From Micractinium sp. NFX-FRZ (Eukaryota; Chlorophyta; Trebouxiophyceae; Chlorellales; Chlorellaceae): DNA of 64,000 nucleotides. This document shows, in pieces, positions 1-12,227 of the stretch; position 1 is the first letter of the stretch, and each line of letters starts with the position of its first letter. Where the stretch lies: contig JAPTJF010000120.1 in NCBI GenBank assembly GCA_029339195.1, forward strand, positions 62,001-126,000, in the 5' to 3' direction. The notes under the pieces were generated by a model. It did not search any database. It had not been told where the DNA came from and saw only the letters and a list, made by a program, of their open reading frames with translations. A program made the translations under genes and the position numbers.

Positions 1-3000
1 CAGTGAAGCACTTGCTGCTGTGGTGCGCGCCGGGGGAGGGCAGGCAGGGCCCGATCCGGCCAGTGCAGAGCCGTGTCAGAAAGCTGTCGCTCACCCATGG
101 TTGTACCCAACCACCACGCCCTCCTTCCAGACGGGCGGGGTGAGGTCCGAGCACAGCACGCGCACACGCTTCTGCAGGCCAGGCGGACGGGCAGGCAGCA
201 GGCAGGTGAGGCGGTTGGGGCAGGCGGGCGGCCGAGGTAGGCGAGGGCGTTGCGGCACGATTGCTGCAGCACGGTATTGGTACTAATTCAGGCCTTTGCA
301 CCGCCACACGGCCCCACGGCACGCAGGGAGACCAGCAGCCACCCCCCTCTTTCCTCCCCCCACCTGCAGCAGCGACTTGATGGGCACACCCAGGGGCTGC
401 TCCAGCGGCTGAGCTGGCGCCGGCGGGGGCACAGCAGCCGCCGCCACTCCCGTAAAGAGTCCCAGGGCTGCCTGGTGGGCTGCATCGTTGGAGGGCACCC
501 CCGCATTGTACTCCATCCAGGGGCCTCCCTCCACAAACTGCAGCTGGATGCGGTTCTGCAGGGCAGGCACAAACGACGGGGGGGAAGCCAGGCCAGCAAG
601 TGGCGGTGAGCGGGTGTGGCGCTACATACAAGGCGAGCGGGGGCATTCTTGCAAAGCCTTGCGCCAGCCGTCCAAGGCAGCACAGCCATGAAAAGAACAG
701 AGGCCAGCAGTGAGGGAGGCTCTCCGCTTGCCTGCAGTACACCCAAACCAAGAACAGCAGGCAGCATTGGGGCATGCGCTTGCCTGTAGCAGGTCGATCT
801 TCTCGGCGTGCTGATCATCATACAGCACACGGTGCAACCTGCGGGTGGGGCGGGGGCGGGCCAGGGGGGACAAATGGGTCAGTGGTGGGGCGTGCGGCGG
901 GGTGTGTCCAAGGCAAAGTGCAGCAGCTCAGGGCATGGAACACAGTAAAGTGCCTGGCCCATGATTGCGGAACACGTGCAGCGCCCTGCCAAGGGCCTCT
1001 CCCTGTTGCCCCTCCCTTTCCCCCTCCTGCCTCCCTCACCCTTGCTTGTAGCTGGTGATGCGTCCCAAGTAGAATTGGCTGTCGTCAGACCACCACACCC
1101 TGCAGAGCGGGGCAGGGAGGGGGGAGGCGAGGGACCGGCGGTTGGAAGGCGGGCGTGGGCTGCGGGCGGCATGCCCTGGATGAGCACCAGCGCAGGAAAA
1201 CCGGTTGGCAGGCCCAGGAATGGGGAGCTGCAGCAGTAGCCGTGCCGATGAGCACAAGGAAAGGATGTTCAGCAGCAGCCCGGCCAATGAGCACAAGGAA
1301 AGGATGTTCAGCAGGAGCAGCAGCAGCAGCCTTGGGGCTGCAACAGCACAAGCAGCAGCATGAGCCCCAGCATAAGCACCAGCTCAGCCCAGACCGCAAG
1401 CGCTCCTCACTTGATGCGCGCATTCTGGATGCGGCTGCCAAACTTGACCGCCTCCCCAACTTCTGGCGGCGCCACTGCCGCATCCGCCCTGCGCTGCTGC
1501 TGCTGCTGTGCCTGCTGGGCCTGCTGCGCTGGCCGGCTGCCCTTGGCCCTGCCGGACTCCTTGGGCTTGCTGTCCTTGAACTGGGAAGCCCCAGCGCCGG
1601 CCTCGGCCGCCGCCTCCAGCTCAGCCTCGGGCGGCAGGTAGTTGATGGCCGCCTCAACTTGGTCTGGTGCCGGCTTGAGCACCGCCAGAGAGGGCCCCAT
1701 GTCGACCAGCATGTTCTTCCAGCAGTGCGGGCAGCCGTCCTCGCCGCCCTCGCAGTGCTCGCAGCCCAGGTGGGAAGCCCAGGCCGGGTGCGCCTTGCGC
1801 TGCAGGCGGGCAAGAGGGGGACGGTGGGCATGAGGGGGGTGACGTGACGGGCAGGCGGGCAGGGCTGCTGGAGAGCGGCGCGGCAGGAGGGCTGGGCGGT
1901 GAGCGGGCAAAGCGAAGCAAAGGAGGAATGCAGGCAGGCCAGGTGGAGGTCTCGGCACAGCCACGCAGCTTGCACCACACGGCCTGCTCACGCTGCTCGT
2001 CGCCATTTCCCCTTGACACTCACCGTACCCTACCCATCGCCCCCACCCCCACTCACGAATCTCCCCACCGCAGGCACACGGGTACTTCCCACCAAAAGGT
2101 GGAAAGATTGACAATGCAGACATCGTGCACTCACCAGCACCTCCGCGCTCTTGCTGCGGCAGTTGTTGCAGCCTCCGGTCATGGAGTAGCGGCAGCGCCC
2201 GCACCCCAGCGCGTACATCCCCCTCTCGTGGGCCTCCGTCACCGCCGTGCGCTGCACCGCCAGCAGCGCCTTGTTGCGGCGGCTGCTGGAGCTGCCGGCG
2301 CCAGCGGCCAGCGCGGCTGCCAGCGTGGCGGGTGACATGGTGGCAGCTGCAGCTGCCACCGTCTCTGGGTCCATTTTGCCGACCTTGGGCACCGAAGGAG
2401 AGGCGGTTGCCTTGGCAGCCTTGCCGGCCTTGCCCCCCTTCTCCTTCTTGCCGGCGGCCTTGGCCTCCCGTGCCGCCGCCTTGTCCTTCTCCTGCTGCTC
2501 CTGCTGCGCCTGCTGCGCTGTGGCCGCGGCGGGCGTTGGGCGCTGGTCCACCGGCCGCTGCCCGCGCTGCCGCATGGCAGCCTCGATGGCGCCCGGCCAG
2601 CAGTGGCGGCAGCCCTGCTCGCTGCTCTCGCAGCTGGGGCAGCCAATTGCATCCAGGCCATCCCTCAGGCCCTCCTGCCTCTGCAGCAGGCACGCGCAGC
2701 CAGGCCGGGGGCGGAGTTGTTGGATCAGCGTGCAGTTAGGGCAGGCCGGCAGGCAGGCAGGCTGGTGGGCAGGCATGCAGACAAGATGTGCAAGAGGTTA
2801 CGGAGATTTGCACCCTGGAAGGGCTGTTCCGATGCAGCAGTCAGCCACCACCATCCCTCAAAGCGCCCCACCTGCCCTTGAGCGCTGCCTCCCCCAAGCC
2901 GTCCCCGCTCACCATCTGCAGCAACGCCTTGATGCGGCAGTCGACGCAGCCGGTGGCCACCCGGTAGCGGCACCGCCCGCAGCCCAGCACAATGTCGCCG

Positions 3001-6000
3001 CGTGCGCGCGCAGCCTGCACATCCGCCTTCACATTTTCGTCCACCAGGTGCTTGCCGTCGCTGGCCTTGACCTTGCGCCCGGCGCTGTGAGGGGCAGCGC
3101 TTGGTGGTGACGCAGGGGTGGGTCCATCCTCCAGCTTGGGAGTGGCCCCCTCGCCAGCTGCCGCCGCCGCCGTGTCCTGCTGTGCCTGCTGTGCCTGCTG
3201 CACCTGCTGTGCCTGCTGCTGCTGCTTCTTGGTCTGGGGTGGAGGCGAGGCGGGCTCAGGAGAGGCGGTGGGCTCCGCCGCCGCCGCCGCCGCTGCCGCC
3301 TCGCCCGCAGCCTGTTGCTTCTCCTGCTTCCGCTGCCGCGCCTGCTGCTGCTTCTTGGCCCGAGCCTCCGCCTGCCCCTGCTTCTGCTCTGCAGGTTGCG
3401 GTTGCGTCGCCGCCTCAGCCGGCTGCTCACCAGACTCTGCCTGCTCGCCCTCCTGCTGCTTGCGCTTGCCCCGGCTGCCGCCCGGCTTCTCCGCCGGCGC
3501 ATCCCCTGCCGCCGCCGTCGCTGCTGCCGCTGCGGCCGCTGCCTCCTCTGCCTCAGCCAGCAGGCGGGCCGCAGTGGGAGGGTCCCCCGACAGAGCCACC
3601 ATGCGCCAGCACACGGGGCAGCCGTGTTGCGGGTCGTTGCACCGCTGGCAGCCACCCAACAGATTCAGCCGCGCGTCGCCGCCCTCCAGCCGCTCCTGGG
3701 GGGAGGGAGGAAGGGAGCCAGGCAGCGGGGGTCGGCGTGCGGGCAGGCCAGGCAGGGCAAGAGGCAGGAAAGCTTTGAAGGGGCATGCTGGGCGCAGCGA
3801 GTTGACGGCATGACTGGCAGCTGGCTGCAAGCACGACATGCCGGTGCAGCACAGCAAGAGCCATGCGGCAGCCTCACCAGCGCTTGCACCAGGCGGGGGC
3901 GGCAGCGCCGGCAGCCACCGGTGGCGTACCGACAGCTGCCGCACCCCAGCACCAGCTTCCCCGCCGCCAGCTCAGCATTGGTCTCCTCCTTGGTGTGGTA
4001 CGACTGCTGCTTGCCGGCAGCCAGGGCCAGCTGCTCGGTGGTCAGGGTGCTGCGAGGCCCCGCTGGGAGGAGCGCAGCTGGGGGCTCTGCCACCGGCGGT
4101 GCGGGCGGCTCGGCCTGGCCTGCGCCGCCAGCTGGCTCGGGGGGGGGCGCCGCAGCCGCTGCTGCTGCTGCTGCTGCTCCCGTCGCCGCCTGGCGAGCTG
4201 CCCGTGCCTCGGCAGCAGCTGGTGCCGCCGCTGCCCGGGCATCCGGCGGCGTGTTGGCTTCAATCACACGTGCCACTGCTGCCGCCGCCACAGCCGCTGC
4301 TGCGGCTGCATCTTCGTCCATCGCCTCGGCTGCTGCTGGGGGCTCAGCTGCAGGTGCTGGCACTGGGGCCACGGCGCCGGCGGGGGCTGCTGCTGCTGCT
4401 GCCGCTGCTGCGCCGTGCCTCTGGTCCTGCGCCTGCTCCTGCTGCAGCAACCCCTCGTGGCGCTTGATGTAAGCCTTCAGAGAAGCGCCGCCCAGGGGCT
4501 TGAGGGGAGGCGGGATGTGGGGGTACTTCCAACTGGCGGCAACCTTGGCTGCCACCTCAGCTGCTTTGGCAGCCGCCGCGGCCGCCGCCACGGCACGCCT
4601 CTCCTCCACCGCTGGCCCCTCCTCCTGCGCCAGCGGCGCAGGAGCAACAGGATGCGCCGCCGCTGCCAGCGGCGCGGTTGCCGGGGACGGGGAGGGGTGT
4701 GCATCGCCCGGGGCGCCGCGCCTGGGCTGCTGCCGGTAGGGATGCTCCTCCGGCATCGGGTCGGTCCGGGAGCGGCGATGCCTGCCTGCTGAAGTTGGCT
4801 CGTCCTCCCCTGCCTCGGCGGCTGCCGCAGCCGCAGCTGCGCCGCCCGCCTGCTCCTCAGCAGGTGCCTGCTGCTGCTGCTGCTGCTGCTGCTGCGCGGC
4901 AGCGGCGGCAGGCTTGGGCTGCTGCTTGTGGCTGCTGCCCGCCTTGCCCTCCCCAGCGGACGCCTTGTCAGCTGCCTTGCCGCGAGGCTTCTTGGCAGGC
5001 TGCTTCTCTGGCACCTCCTCCTGAGCCTCCTCCTTGACTGCTGCTGCCGCCGCCTCCTGCGCCCCCGCCGCCTTCTTGCCGCCAGCCGCCCGCTTTCCAG
5101 CCGCCTTGTCCTTCCCATCCTTGTCCGCCTGCTTCCTCTCCTTCCCCTTATCCTTCTCCTCCTGCTGCTTGGCACGCTTGGCTGGGGGCGGTGCCGCGCC
5201 ATCGGCTGCTGCTGCCGTCTTGTCTGCCTTGGCCCCGCCAGCCGCCTTGTCCGCCTTTCCGCCCTTGCCCTTGTCAGCTTTGGGCGGGCGGCCAGCGGCC
5301 GGAGCCTTGGGGGCGTCAACAGGCGCGCCGGGCTGGTGCACAGGATCCCGGTCGGACCACTTGAAGCGCTCCTGGGGAGGCGGAAGGGCGGGGGGGAGGG
5401 AAGCGGAGAGCACAGGGGAGCGGTGTGGGCAGGGAGGTTGAGTTGAACATGTGCAGCACAGCTAGCTGCGATGAGCGAGGCATGCAAGCAGACGCCAGTC
5501 CGCAACAAGGCAGTACAGCAGTACCCTGGCACGACCGCACAGCAGTACCATGGCCATACCTTGTGCAGTTCCAGCACCTCCTTGTCGCCGTCACGGTAGA
5601 TGACCGTGTGCTTGCTGCACAGAGGGAGGAGGACCAGGTGCAGGGTGGACAGCAGGGGTGAGAGGACGGTGCTGTGGTGACGAGCCATTGCTGGTGCCCA
5701 CTCAGCATGTGTGCGTGCAAAGCCGGCTCAGAATCATGCCAGCTCAGCACTGCATGCAGCACAGCACGATGCCAGCTCAGCTCACCCGGTGTCGGGGTTG
5801 TACTTGCTGACGGTGCCAGTGTAGTACGTCTTCTGCTCCTTCCAGTACACCATCACCGAGCGGCCCACCACCTCTGGGCCGTACCGCGGCCCCTCTGGCT
5901 CCGCCGCTGAGCTGCTGCCGCTGGCGCCGCCCGTGCGCTGCCGCTTGCTGGCGTCACCGCCGTCGCTGCCGCCGCCCGCGCTGGCGGGGCGCTTGCGGCT

Positions 6001-9000
6001 GCCGCCGCCGCCACGCAGGCGCAGCACGCCACCGTCGGCCGCCGGCGCCGGCAGCCCCTCTGCAGCCTCACCGCCAGCTGCGGGCGCTGGATCTGCATCG
6101 GCCAGGGGCGGCTCGCTGCGGTGCGCCGCGCGCAGGCAATGCAGCGTGCCCTCCACAGGCCCCGCCTCCTCGGCTGCTGCTGCCACACCGCCGTCACCGC
6201 CCTCGTCCCCGCCTGCCGAGGCGCCGCCGTCCTTGCCGTCGCTCTCGCTGCTGCTGTAAGGGGCCAGCCATTGGTCCACTTCCTCGGCGGCCGCTGCAGC
6301 CGCGGATGCTGCCAGCGGGGGCGGCGGCGGCGGAGACACGAATGGAGGCGGGTGCGTGAATGGAGGCACAGACGGCGGCGGCGGCGGCACATACTCCTCC
6401 TCCCCAGGCATTCCCTCCTCTGCCGCCAAGCTGGCAGCAGGCTGCTCCGCCACCAGCTGCTCTGCCAGCGGCGGCTCCTGCTCTGCAGGCGCTGCAGCCG
6501 CGGCCTCCGGCGCCGCCGCCTCAGCTGGCGCCGCTGGCGCCGCGACGCCAGGCGGGTGGCCGTCAACTGCATGCACGGCTGCTGCGATGGCCGCCTGGGC
6601 GGTGGCCCGCGTGAGTGCAAGCTCCTCATCCGCCTCCTCAGCAGCAGCCGCCTCGGTGGCTGCTGCCGCCACCAGCTCCGGCTCCCCCGAGGGGGCCGCC
6701 GCCTCGCCATCTGGATCAGTGGCCGAGATGGGCTGGCTGGCCTCTGTCTCCATTGGTTGCGCCTCCTGCCCCGCCTCTACAGCCGCCTCTGCCTCAGGCT
6801 GCTGCTGCTGCTGCTGCTCCGGCGCAGCGGCTGCCAGCACGCCATTGGTCGGCGCTGCCGACGCCGTTGCTGCCGCTGCGTCTGCCGCTGCAGCGGGGGC
6901 CGCCACTGCAGGATCCTGCTGCTGCTGCTGCTGTGCCGCTGCTGCTGCCGCTGCTGCCACCTCTGGGGGCAGCGCAGCTGCTGCCACGGGCTGGCAGGTC
7001 AACGCAAACAGCTCCTGCTGCTGGCGCTGCAGCTCCTGCTGCTGCAAGCTAACCCCAAAGTAGGCCGCTGTGGGGCCGTTGTCCAGGCAGAGCGGTTGCT
7101 GCGCCTGCTGTGCCGCCAGCTGGCGCTGCTGCTCGTGGTACGCCGCCATCAGCATGCGCTGCTCTGCCACCATGCGCTGCCGCTCCCGCTCGGCAGCCGC
7201 CGCCGCCTCAAACACGGGCAGGATGGGCTCCGGCTGGCTCAGCAGGCCCAGCATGCGGCTCAGCAGCTGCCCCAGCGACTCGCGCCCGCCGCTGGCAGCA
7301 ACCGCCGTGTCCTGCAGGCACAGGCGGTGGCAGGCGGTGATGGGGGAGCACATGGCATGATGGCTGGTCAGCGGCAATACAATCACCGGCACGCCCACCA
7401 GCCGCAGCACTGCAGGATGTCCAGCGGCGTCCATCTGACCAAGGACTGACAACACGCCATCCACACGTATCCCCTCCCATCTGCTACAATCTATTCGTTG
7501 CTCCTCCCCTACTCACCCGGTAGCGCTGCAGAATGTCCATGACAGTCGCATCAATCCCATCAAAGTCTGACAGTACGTCATCCACGGCAGCCGAGTTCAC
7601 ATACTCAATGGCCGCCTGCCACTGCACACCAAAACCGGGTGGGCAGGCAGGGAGGCAGTGGGTTCAGTAACAGCATGCCGTGGCAGCGCAGTGACGCCAG
7701 AAGAGACAGGGCTGGCAGCAGCTCAGCTTGTCCCAAAAGGGCCTCTCCAGCCAGACTGCACTGCACAAAACAGCGGACTCTCCCCCCACCCTGCAGCCGC
7801 CGCCACCTGCCCGCCACCAACCCCGGGCCCCCGCCCAGCTTGCCTGCTGCGGCGTCATGTTGAATCCGCCGCGCCCAAAGCCGTAGTGCCACTGCCCATA
7901 CCACGTCGCGCGCCGCGCCGCTGTGTGCAGCACACGCAGCTCCATGCCGGCCTGTGGGGAGCACGAAGCAACAGGGTGGGTGCACAGGTGGGTGCATGGG
8001 TGGTCTGTGTTGGGGGCGTCCAGCCGGGGGGGGGCGGTGGCAGGAAGGGCAGGCAGGAGCCTCGGGCGAGGCAGCAGGCCCGGCACATCCTGTTTGACAA
8101 GCCCCATGAAGCGCGAGCACCGCACACAGAACCCAGGAGGTTTGGAGGTTGGGTGCATGGCGCAGCACTATACACTGCACATGAGCAGAACGTGGACGTC
8201 CAACTCACCTTGTTTGACACGTCCTCCGTGCTGACCTCCCGCACGCGCAGCATCTCACACAGGTCGTCCCACAGCTGCACATAGGGAGAGGCACCAGGCC
8301 GGGAGGGAGGGAGGGAGGTAAGGCGAGGTGAGGTGAGGCACACTGGGTGGGAGGAAGGGGTGCTGGGCCTGCCGTTGGGCCTGTGCAGCCCTCCACAGCA
8401 GCATGCATGGGCATCCACAAGCTGCCAGCGAGCCCGTCTGTCCGTATATTCTGCCCAGTGCTTGAAAAAAAAAAGACCAGTGACAAACACATAGTTGTTG
8501 TCAAGACGTGATCTCTCTTTTTTTGTGGGAAAAAAACAAATTAATAAATGACCACATCTTTTGACATGTCCTCCTGGTGGGCCACCTGCCACACACAAAC
8601 CTGCATGAGCTGGCGCCCGGTGGCGCGCTTGGAGCCGCCCTCCCGCCCGTTGAGGCGCGCCAGGTGGCCGTACCCGTTGCTGTGCACCGTGCCTGCGGGG
8701 GCGCACAGATGAGATGGGCGAGTCGATTGACGCGTGCATGGCGACTGAGGAGGTGGGTGCGGCACGGCGGTATGTGTGTGCAGCACCCACTCATCGCAAT
8801 CCCGCCCTCCTTCTGTGGTGCAAACATGGAGGCATGTAGGCAATGGCCTGTGCATGCCTGCATGCAACACAGCCACCCAGCTGCACGGCAGCTGCCTCCT
8901 GCTACCCCCTTCCCTCTCCTTCCCACCCACCATGCAGGCGGTGCATCTTGGACTCGAAAAACGAGGCCGACTGGTAGTGGTGCGGGGCATCTGGGTCGGG

Positions 9001-9734
9001 CGCGGGCAGCGCGATGCGCGCACTGCCCTCCAGCCCGCGAGAGCGCGCATCGGCGATGGCGCACAGGGTGGTGTGGTCGGCCAAAGAGTACTGACCTTCC
9101 TGCAAAGGTGACATTCACGGCAGAGAGTAAGGGGAGGTGGCAGGGTGGGGCACGGCGACGGCGGGAGGCTCGGCGCACGGCAGGTCGACCGATGGGCGCA
9201 GCAGGGCCGCCCGGCATTCAGCGGCGCAGGCTGGCGACAGGGTGTGTGCACGCACCTCGGCCGGCACGATGAAGTGCCAGTTCTTCGTGCTGACCGGGTG
9301 GGTCTGCCAGCCTGCAGGGGAGAACGGGGAAGCATTAGAAGAGACGGGTGCTGGGCCGCTGCACGACGCTCCCTCTACCTCCCTGGCCCCGCCCCGCCGC
9401 CCAAGAACCCCAGCGCCCGTGCAGGCCCGCAGAGGCGCCCCGTCCGCGCCCCACTTCTCGAATTTGCCCCCCGACCGCAGTTGGCAGGTGAACGAGCCGC
9501 CTCACCGACTATTCTGCAGCAATCGCACGCAAAGTTTTCCGGGCCCAGCGTCTCCTCGAAGATGAAAAGCTTGCTGCTGCCGTCGCGAAGCGGTAGGATC
9601 CAGCAGTTGGTGTCGAGCGCGGGAAGCGGGACGCACTGCAGCTGCTGCAGAAAAGCAGCGAGCGAGCCCTTGAAGTCTAGGCAGCCTCCCGCTGGAGGTT
9701 CGGCTGCCCTGAGTAGCCTGTCGCCCCCAGCCAT
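1..9734 (-). CDS. Large MS1/MMD1-like, Tudor-domain, Cys-module protein (3' end outside window)
   Basis: I infer a chromatin or transcription factor. Exons: 9734-9506, 9311-9256, 9099-8931, 8692-8601, 8274-8209, 7951-7844, 7621-7517, 7434-5786, 5614-5560, 5371-3878, 3695-2913, 2674-2135, 1799-1411, 1099-1040, 838-784, 555-364, 171-95, then about 14-1; all phases agree. Residues 1-275 match the plant MS1/MMD1 PHD-protein family outside its PHD finger: CDCCRIVGWQTHPVS, then HSNGYGHLARLNGREGGS, then YGQWHYGFGRGGF. A 500-residue Ala/Gln/Pro linker follows. Tudor-like folds sit near residues 795-850 (VMVYWKEQKTYYTG, then VIYRDGDKEVLEL), 1905-1950 (IKVWWSDDSQFYLGRI, then HRVLYDDQHAEKIDLL) and 2015 to the edge (VRVLCSDLTPPVWKEGVVVG). 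Between the first two lie three 8-Cys modules. Exon 8 may hide one more intron after 7400. The introns after exons 6 and 15 use GC donors. No PHD finger is visible in this part. Confidence 0.8.
1720..3960 (-). repeat. Three-copy exon-split Cys module
   Basis: Each module has a first half, LGCGxCRY followed by GCxxCR, at the 3' end of one exon, and a second half, GCxxC followed by GCxxCW, at the 5' start of the next. The pairs straddle the introns at 3877-3696, 2912-2675 and 2134-1800. All three introns are phase 0 and cut the module at the same point. Exons 11 and 12 therefore each carry a second half, a low-complexity linker and a first half, which looks like tandem duplication of a symmetric exon. 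The eight cysteines per copy suggest zinc binding. I cannot assign the module to a named family. Confidence 0.75.
4868..4894 (-). repeat. CAG repeat coding polyglutamine
   Basis: Nine CTG units on the plus strand encode a Gln run inside exon 10 of the large Tudor-domain gene. Confidence 0.8.
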
Positions 9735-10483
9735 GGCGGCAGGGGCGCCAGCTGCTCCGGAGCTCAGCTCCCCCCTCCGCTCCTGGTTCTGAGCGCCTCT
9801 TCCCAGGCTCGGGACGTCTGGTAAGCACAGCGCAGAATATCGGGAGCCTAAAATTTACGCGACATGCAGCGATGGCGTCGTATGCACGCCCTGGGCCCAT
9901 CCTGCTGCGCCCACGCTCCGCCCGCTGCTTGGGGGAGCCGTGCTACTTGCGGCCAGCCAGCCCTGCATACCACTGCTGTGCCTGAGTTCTTCATGTTCCA
10001 GTACCAGTGTCAGTTTAATACATGTACATGCAGATGGTTCCCGCAGGCGTGGCAGGCGCCCCAGAAAGTCAGCACATGCCCCGAGTCGCCGCCGCTGTCG
10101 TGGGGGGTGTGACCACACCCGCGGCATGGAGTGGAGCAGCTGCGTGAGCGCTGCCTGTTGCAGTCAAGGACGTACATACGAATCCATTCTATGAGAAGCC
10201 TGAGCGGCCGGCAAGTCAGCCTGGAATGAAGGAGGCCAGTGCCAGAGCAGCCAATGGAACGGCAAGCATGGCTGGTTTAAGCATGGCTGGTGCAGGGTGC
10301 TCAGTACCAGCATGCACTCAGGGCATGCAGAGTGAGAAAACAGTAGGATCACAATTATAGCGGTGCATTCGTAGTACAAGAAAGAGTATCACACTGTTCA
10401 TGTACATCTGGGAGTGCGCACACGGCGCGCCGTGCACAGGCTATGCCTGCCGCTGCCCGGCAGTCCTCGGAGCAGTGCAGCGC
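9735..10483. other. Intergenic: 5' side of Tudor gene, 3' side of G-patch gene
   Basis: About 750 bases between two minus-strand genes. It should hold the promoter and leader of the large Tudor-domain gene and the 3'UTR of the G-patch gene. I see no convincing exon, RNA gene or repeat. Confidence 0.5.
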
Positions 10484-10969
10484 TCAGAGCAGCGGGTTGG
10501 TGGCGGAGAGCTTGTGGTTGCGCCGCAGCAGCGGGTTGCTGTCTGACGTGGCCTCCCCAGTAGCGTCCCTGAAAGCCAGGCGCATGTAACGCTCTATTGC
10601 TTTGCCAGCCTTTGCGTCTGCCTCCACTTGCATCACCTGCACAGCGGCGAGGGGGGGCAAGGGAGGGGAGTGGGGGATTCAACCTGCAAAGCATTTGCTG
10701 TGTGCAGGCAGAACAGGGCGGAGCAGTGCACACAACAGGGTGCATTGGAGGGGAAGTGCACGTAGCTGCTTAGCAAGGCACCTTAACAACCGCCAGGTAT
10801 GGGCAGCGAGCTGCAGGGTGCCAAGCGCCCCTCCCAAACTGCAGCCCCTGCAACCCCAAAGCCACACCCTTCCCACCTTGCAGCACCTGCAACCCCACCT
10901 GCTTCACACGTTTCACTTTGGTTGCTACATCCTCCTTGTCTAGAGGGTCCGCTGGCAGCGGGCGCTTGG

Positions 10970-11006
<37 letters not shown>

Positions 11007-11853
11007 CCCAGGCGCCGCTGCGCCCTGCTGCCGCTGCTGCGCCTGCTGTGGCTTCTTTATTGGAAAGCCCAGCCCCAGGTTGCCCTTTTGCTGGAAAGCT
11101 CCGACTGGCTCTGTGGGACCCTGCTCCTGCGCTCCCAGCCCGCTGCCCTCCCGCCACCCCGCTTTTTTCAGCAGCTGATAACCCACATTGTTGCGGGCGA
11201 TGCTGGAGCCTGCCGCTGCTCGTGCCCGCCGCTGCTGCTCCTCTGCTTGCTGCTGCTGAGCTTGCTGCTGCTGCTGCTGGTCTGCGGCAGCTTGCTCGCC
11301 GCGCTGCAGCGGGCCGGCCGGCTGAGCATAAGCTTGCAGCTGCCGCGCTTCCGCCTCCACCTCTGCTCGAGACGCTGCGCTGCCCAGCCCCGCATGAAGC
11401 ACCTTCCCTCCTCCTGCTCCTGCCACTGCCGCTGCTGCTGCTGCTGGGGGGCCGGCTGCTGGTCCGCCACTGCGCTCGGCGTCACCGGGCGGTGCTCCTG
11501 CTGGAGTGTCTGCCAATGTGCCGGCCCTCACCCAGCCCGACCCAGTCGTTTTGACCAGGCTGGCATAGAAAGAGGCAACCGCTTGGCCGGTTGCAGGTGC
11601 CGCTGCGCCGCTGCTGCCCCCGCCCGCTGGCCCTTGCCCCGCCGGCACCCAGGCACGGCCAAACTCAGAGCGCGCCTGCAGGGGGCAGGTAAGCGGCGGT
11701 GGGTGCAGTGGCAGGCTGCAGCAGAGGCAGAAGTGACGGGGGAGGCAGCACTGTGGACATCATCAGCGGCGGCAGTGGCGGCAGCAGTGGCACAGAGGGC
11801 TGTGTCGCGTCAGCGGCAGCGCGAGGGTCCCACACCTGTTTCCGGAACTTCAT
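10484..11853 (-). CDS. G-patch domain protein
   Basis: Three exons, 11853-11836, 11675-10899 and 10636-10484, give 315 residues; both joins are phase 0. Exon 1 codes only MKFRKQ, using the ATG at 11853. A G-patch spans about residues 163-205: NNVGYQLLKKAGWREGSGLG, then GNLGLGFP. G-patches recruit and activate DEAH helicases in splicing or ribosome assembly, so a nuclear RNA-processing role is likely. The protein has Ala/Gln-rich stretches on both sides, including a CAG-coded Gln run, and a basic segment (DVATKVKRVKQ). The C-terminus reads NPLLRRNHKLSATNPLL, a self-similar ending that may be a conserved tail. The gene is divergent from the methionyl-tRNA synthetase. I do not recognise the exact orthologue. 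The first exon is the least certain part. Confidence 0.75.
10971..11007 (-). repeat. CAG/CTG triplet repeat
   Basis: A nearly pure CTG array on the plus strand with one TGT interruption. It encodes polyglutamine in exon 2 of the G-patch gene, just downstream of the G-patch. Confidence 0.8.
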
Positions 11854-12227
11854 AGGCACGTATAAGTTGGCCCACAGGCCCGCAGGCTCCCTCTGCGGAC
11901 GGCAGTCAGCTCGCTCAGCCCGGTCCCTGTGCCAACTGGATGGTTGCCGTCACGATACAATGTTAAGTCCCATGCAGATTACTTACGAGCACAGAGAAGC
12001 CTAAAACGGCTCAGGACTTACCTCAAGTGCTTTGCCTGCTGGGCACCAGACTTGCATTGCCCTGGGAAGGGAACAAGCTCCAGCAACAGCGCAGTGATCG
12101 AAACCGTGTCACTGGGGGAGTGCCGGGCGCATGCTGTAATTGCAGCACTTCCCGTCACGACCCACTTGCTCCTGCTCCATTTCGCTCGAATTTATATACA
12201 TCGGTTTCCCTCAATTGCAACACCGTC
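11854..12227. promoter_or_regulatory. Divergent promoter of G-patch and MetRS genes
   Basis: 374 bases separate the two start codons, which face away from each other. A TATA-like TTTATATACA lies at 12191-12200, about 30 bases before the MetRS ATG, in otherwise GC-rich DNA. It could instead lie within the MetRS leader. Confidence 0.45.

Noticed and set aside
3315..4472. Plus-strand open frame of 385 codons with Leu and Arg runs
   Set aside because: Shadow of exons 10 and 11 of the minus-strand gene, caused by GC-rich repeats that lack stop codons.
6121..7449. Long plus-strand open frame over the Tudor gene, rich in Arg, Cys and Leu
   Set aside because: It is the antisense shadow of exon 8; its composition mirrors Ala/Gln codons on the other strand and it has no domain.
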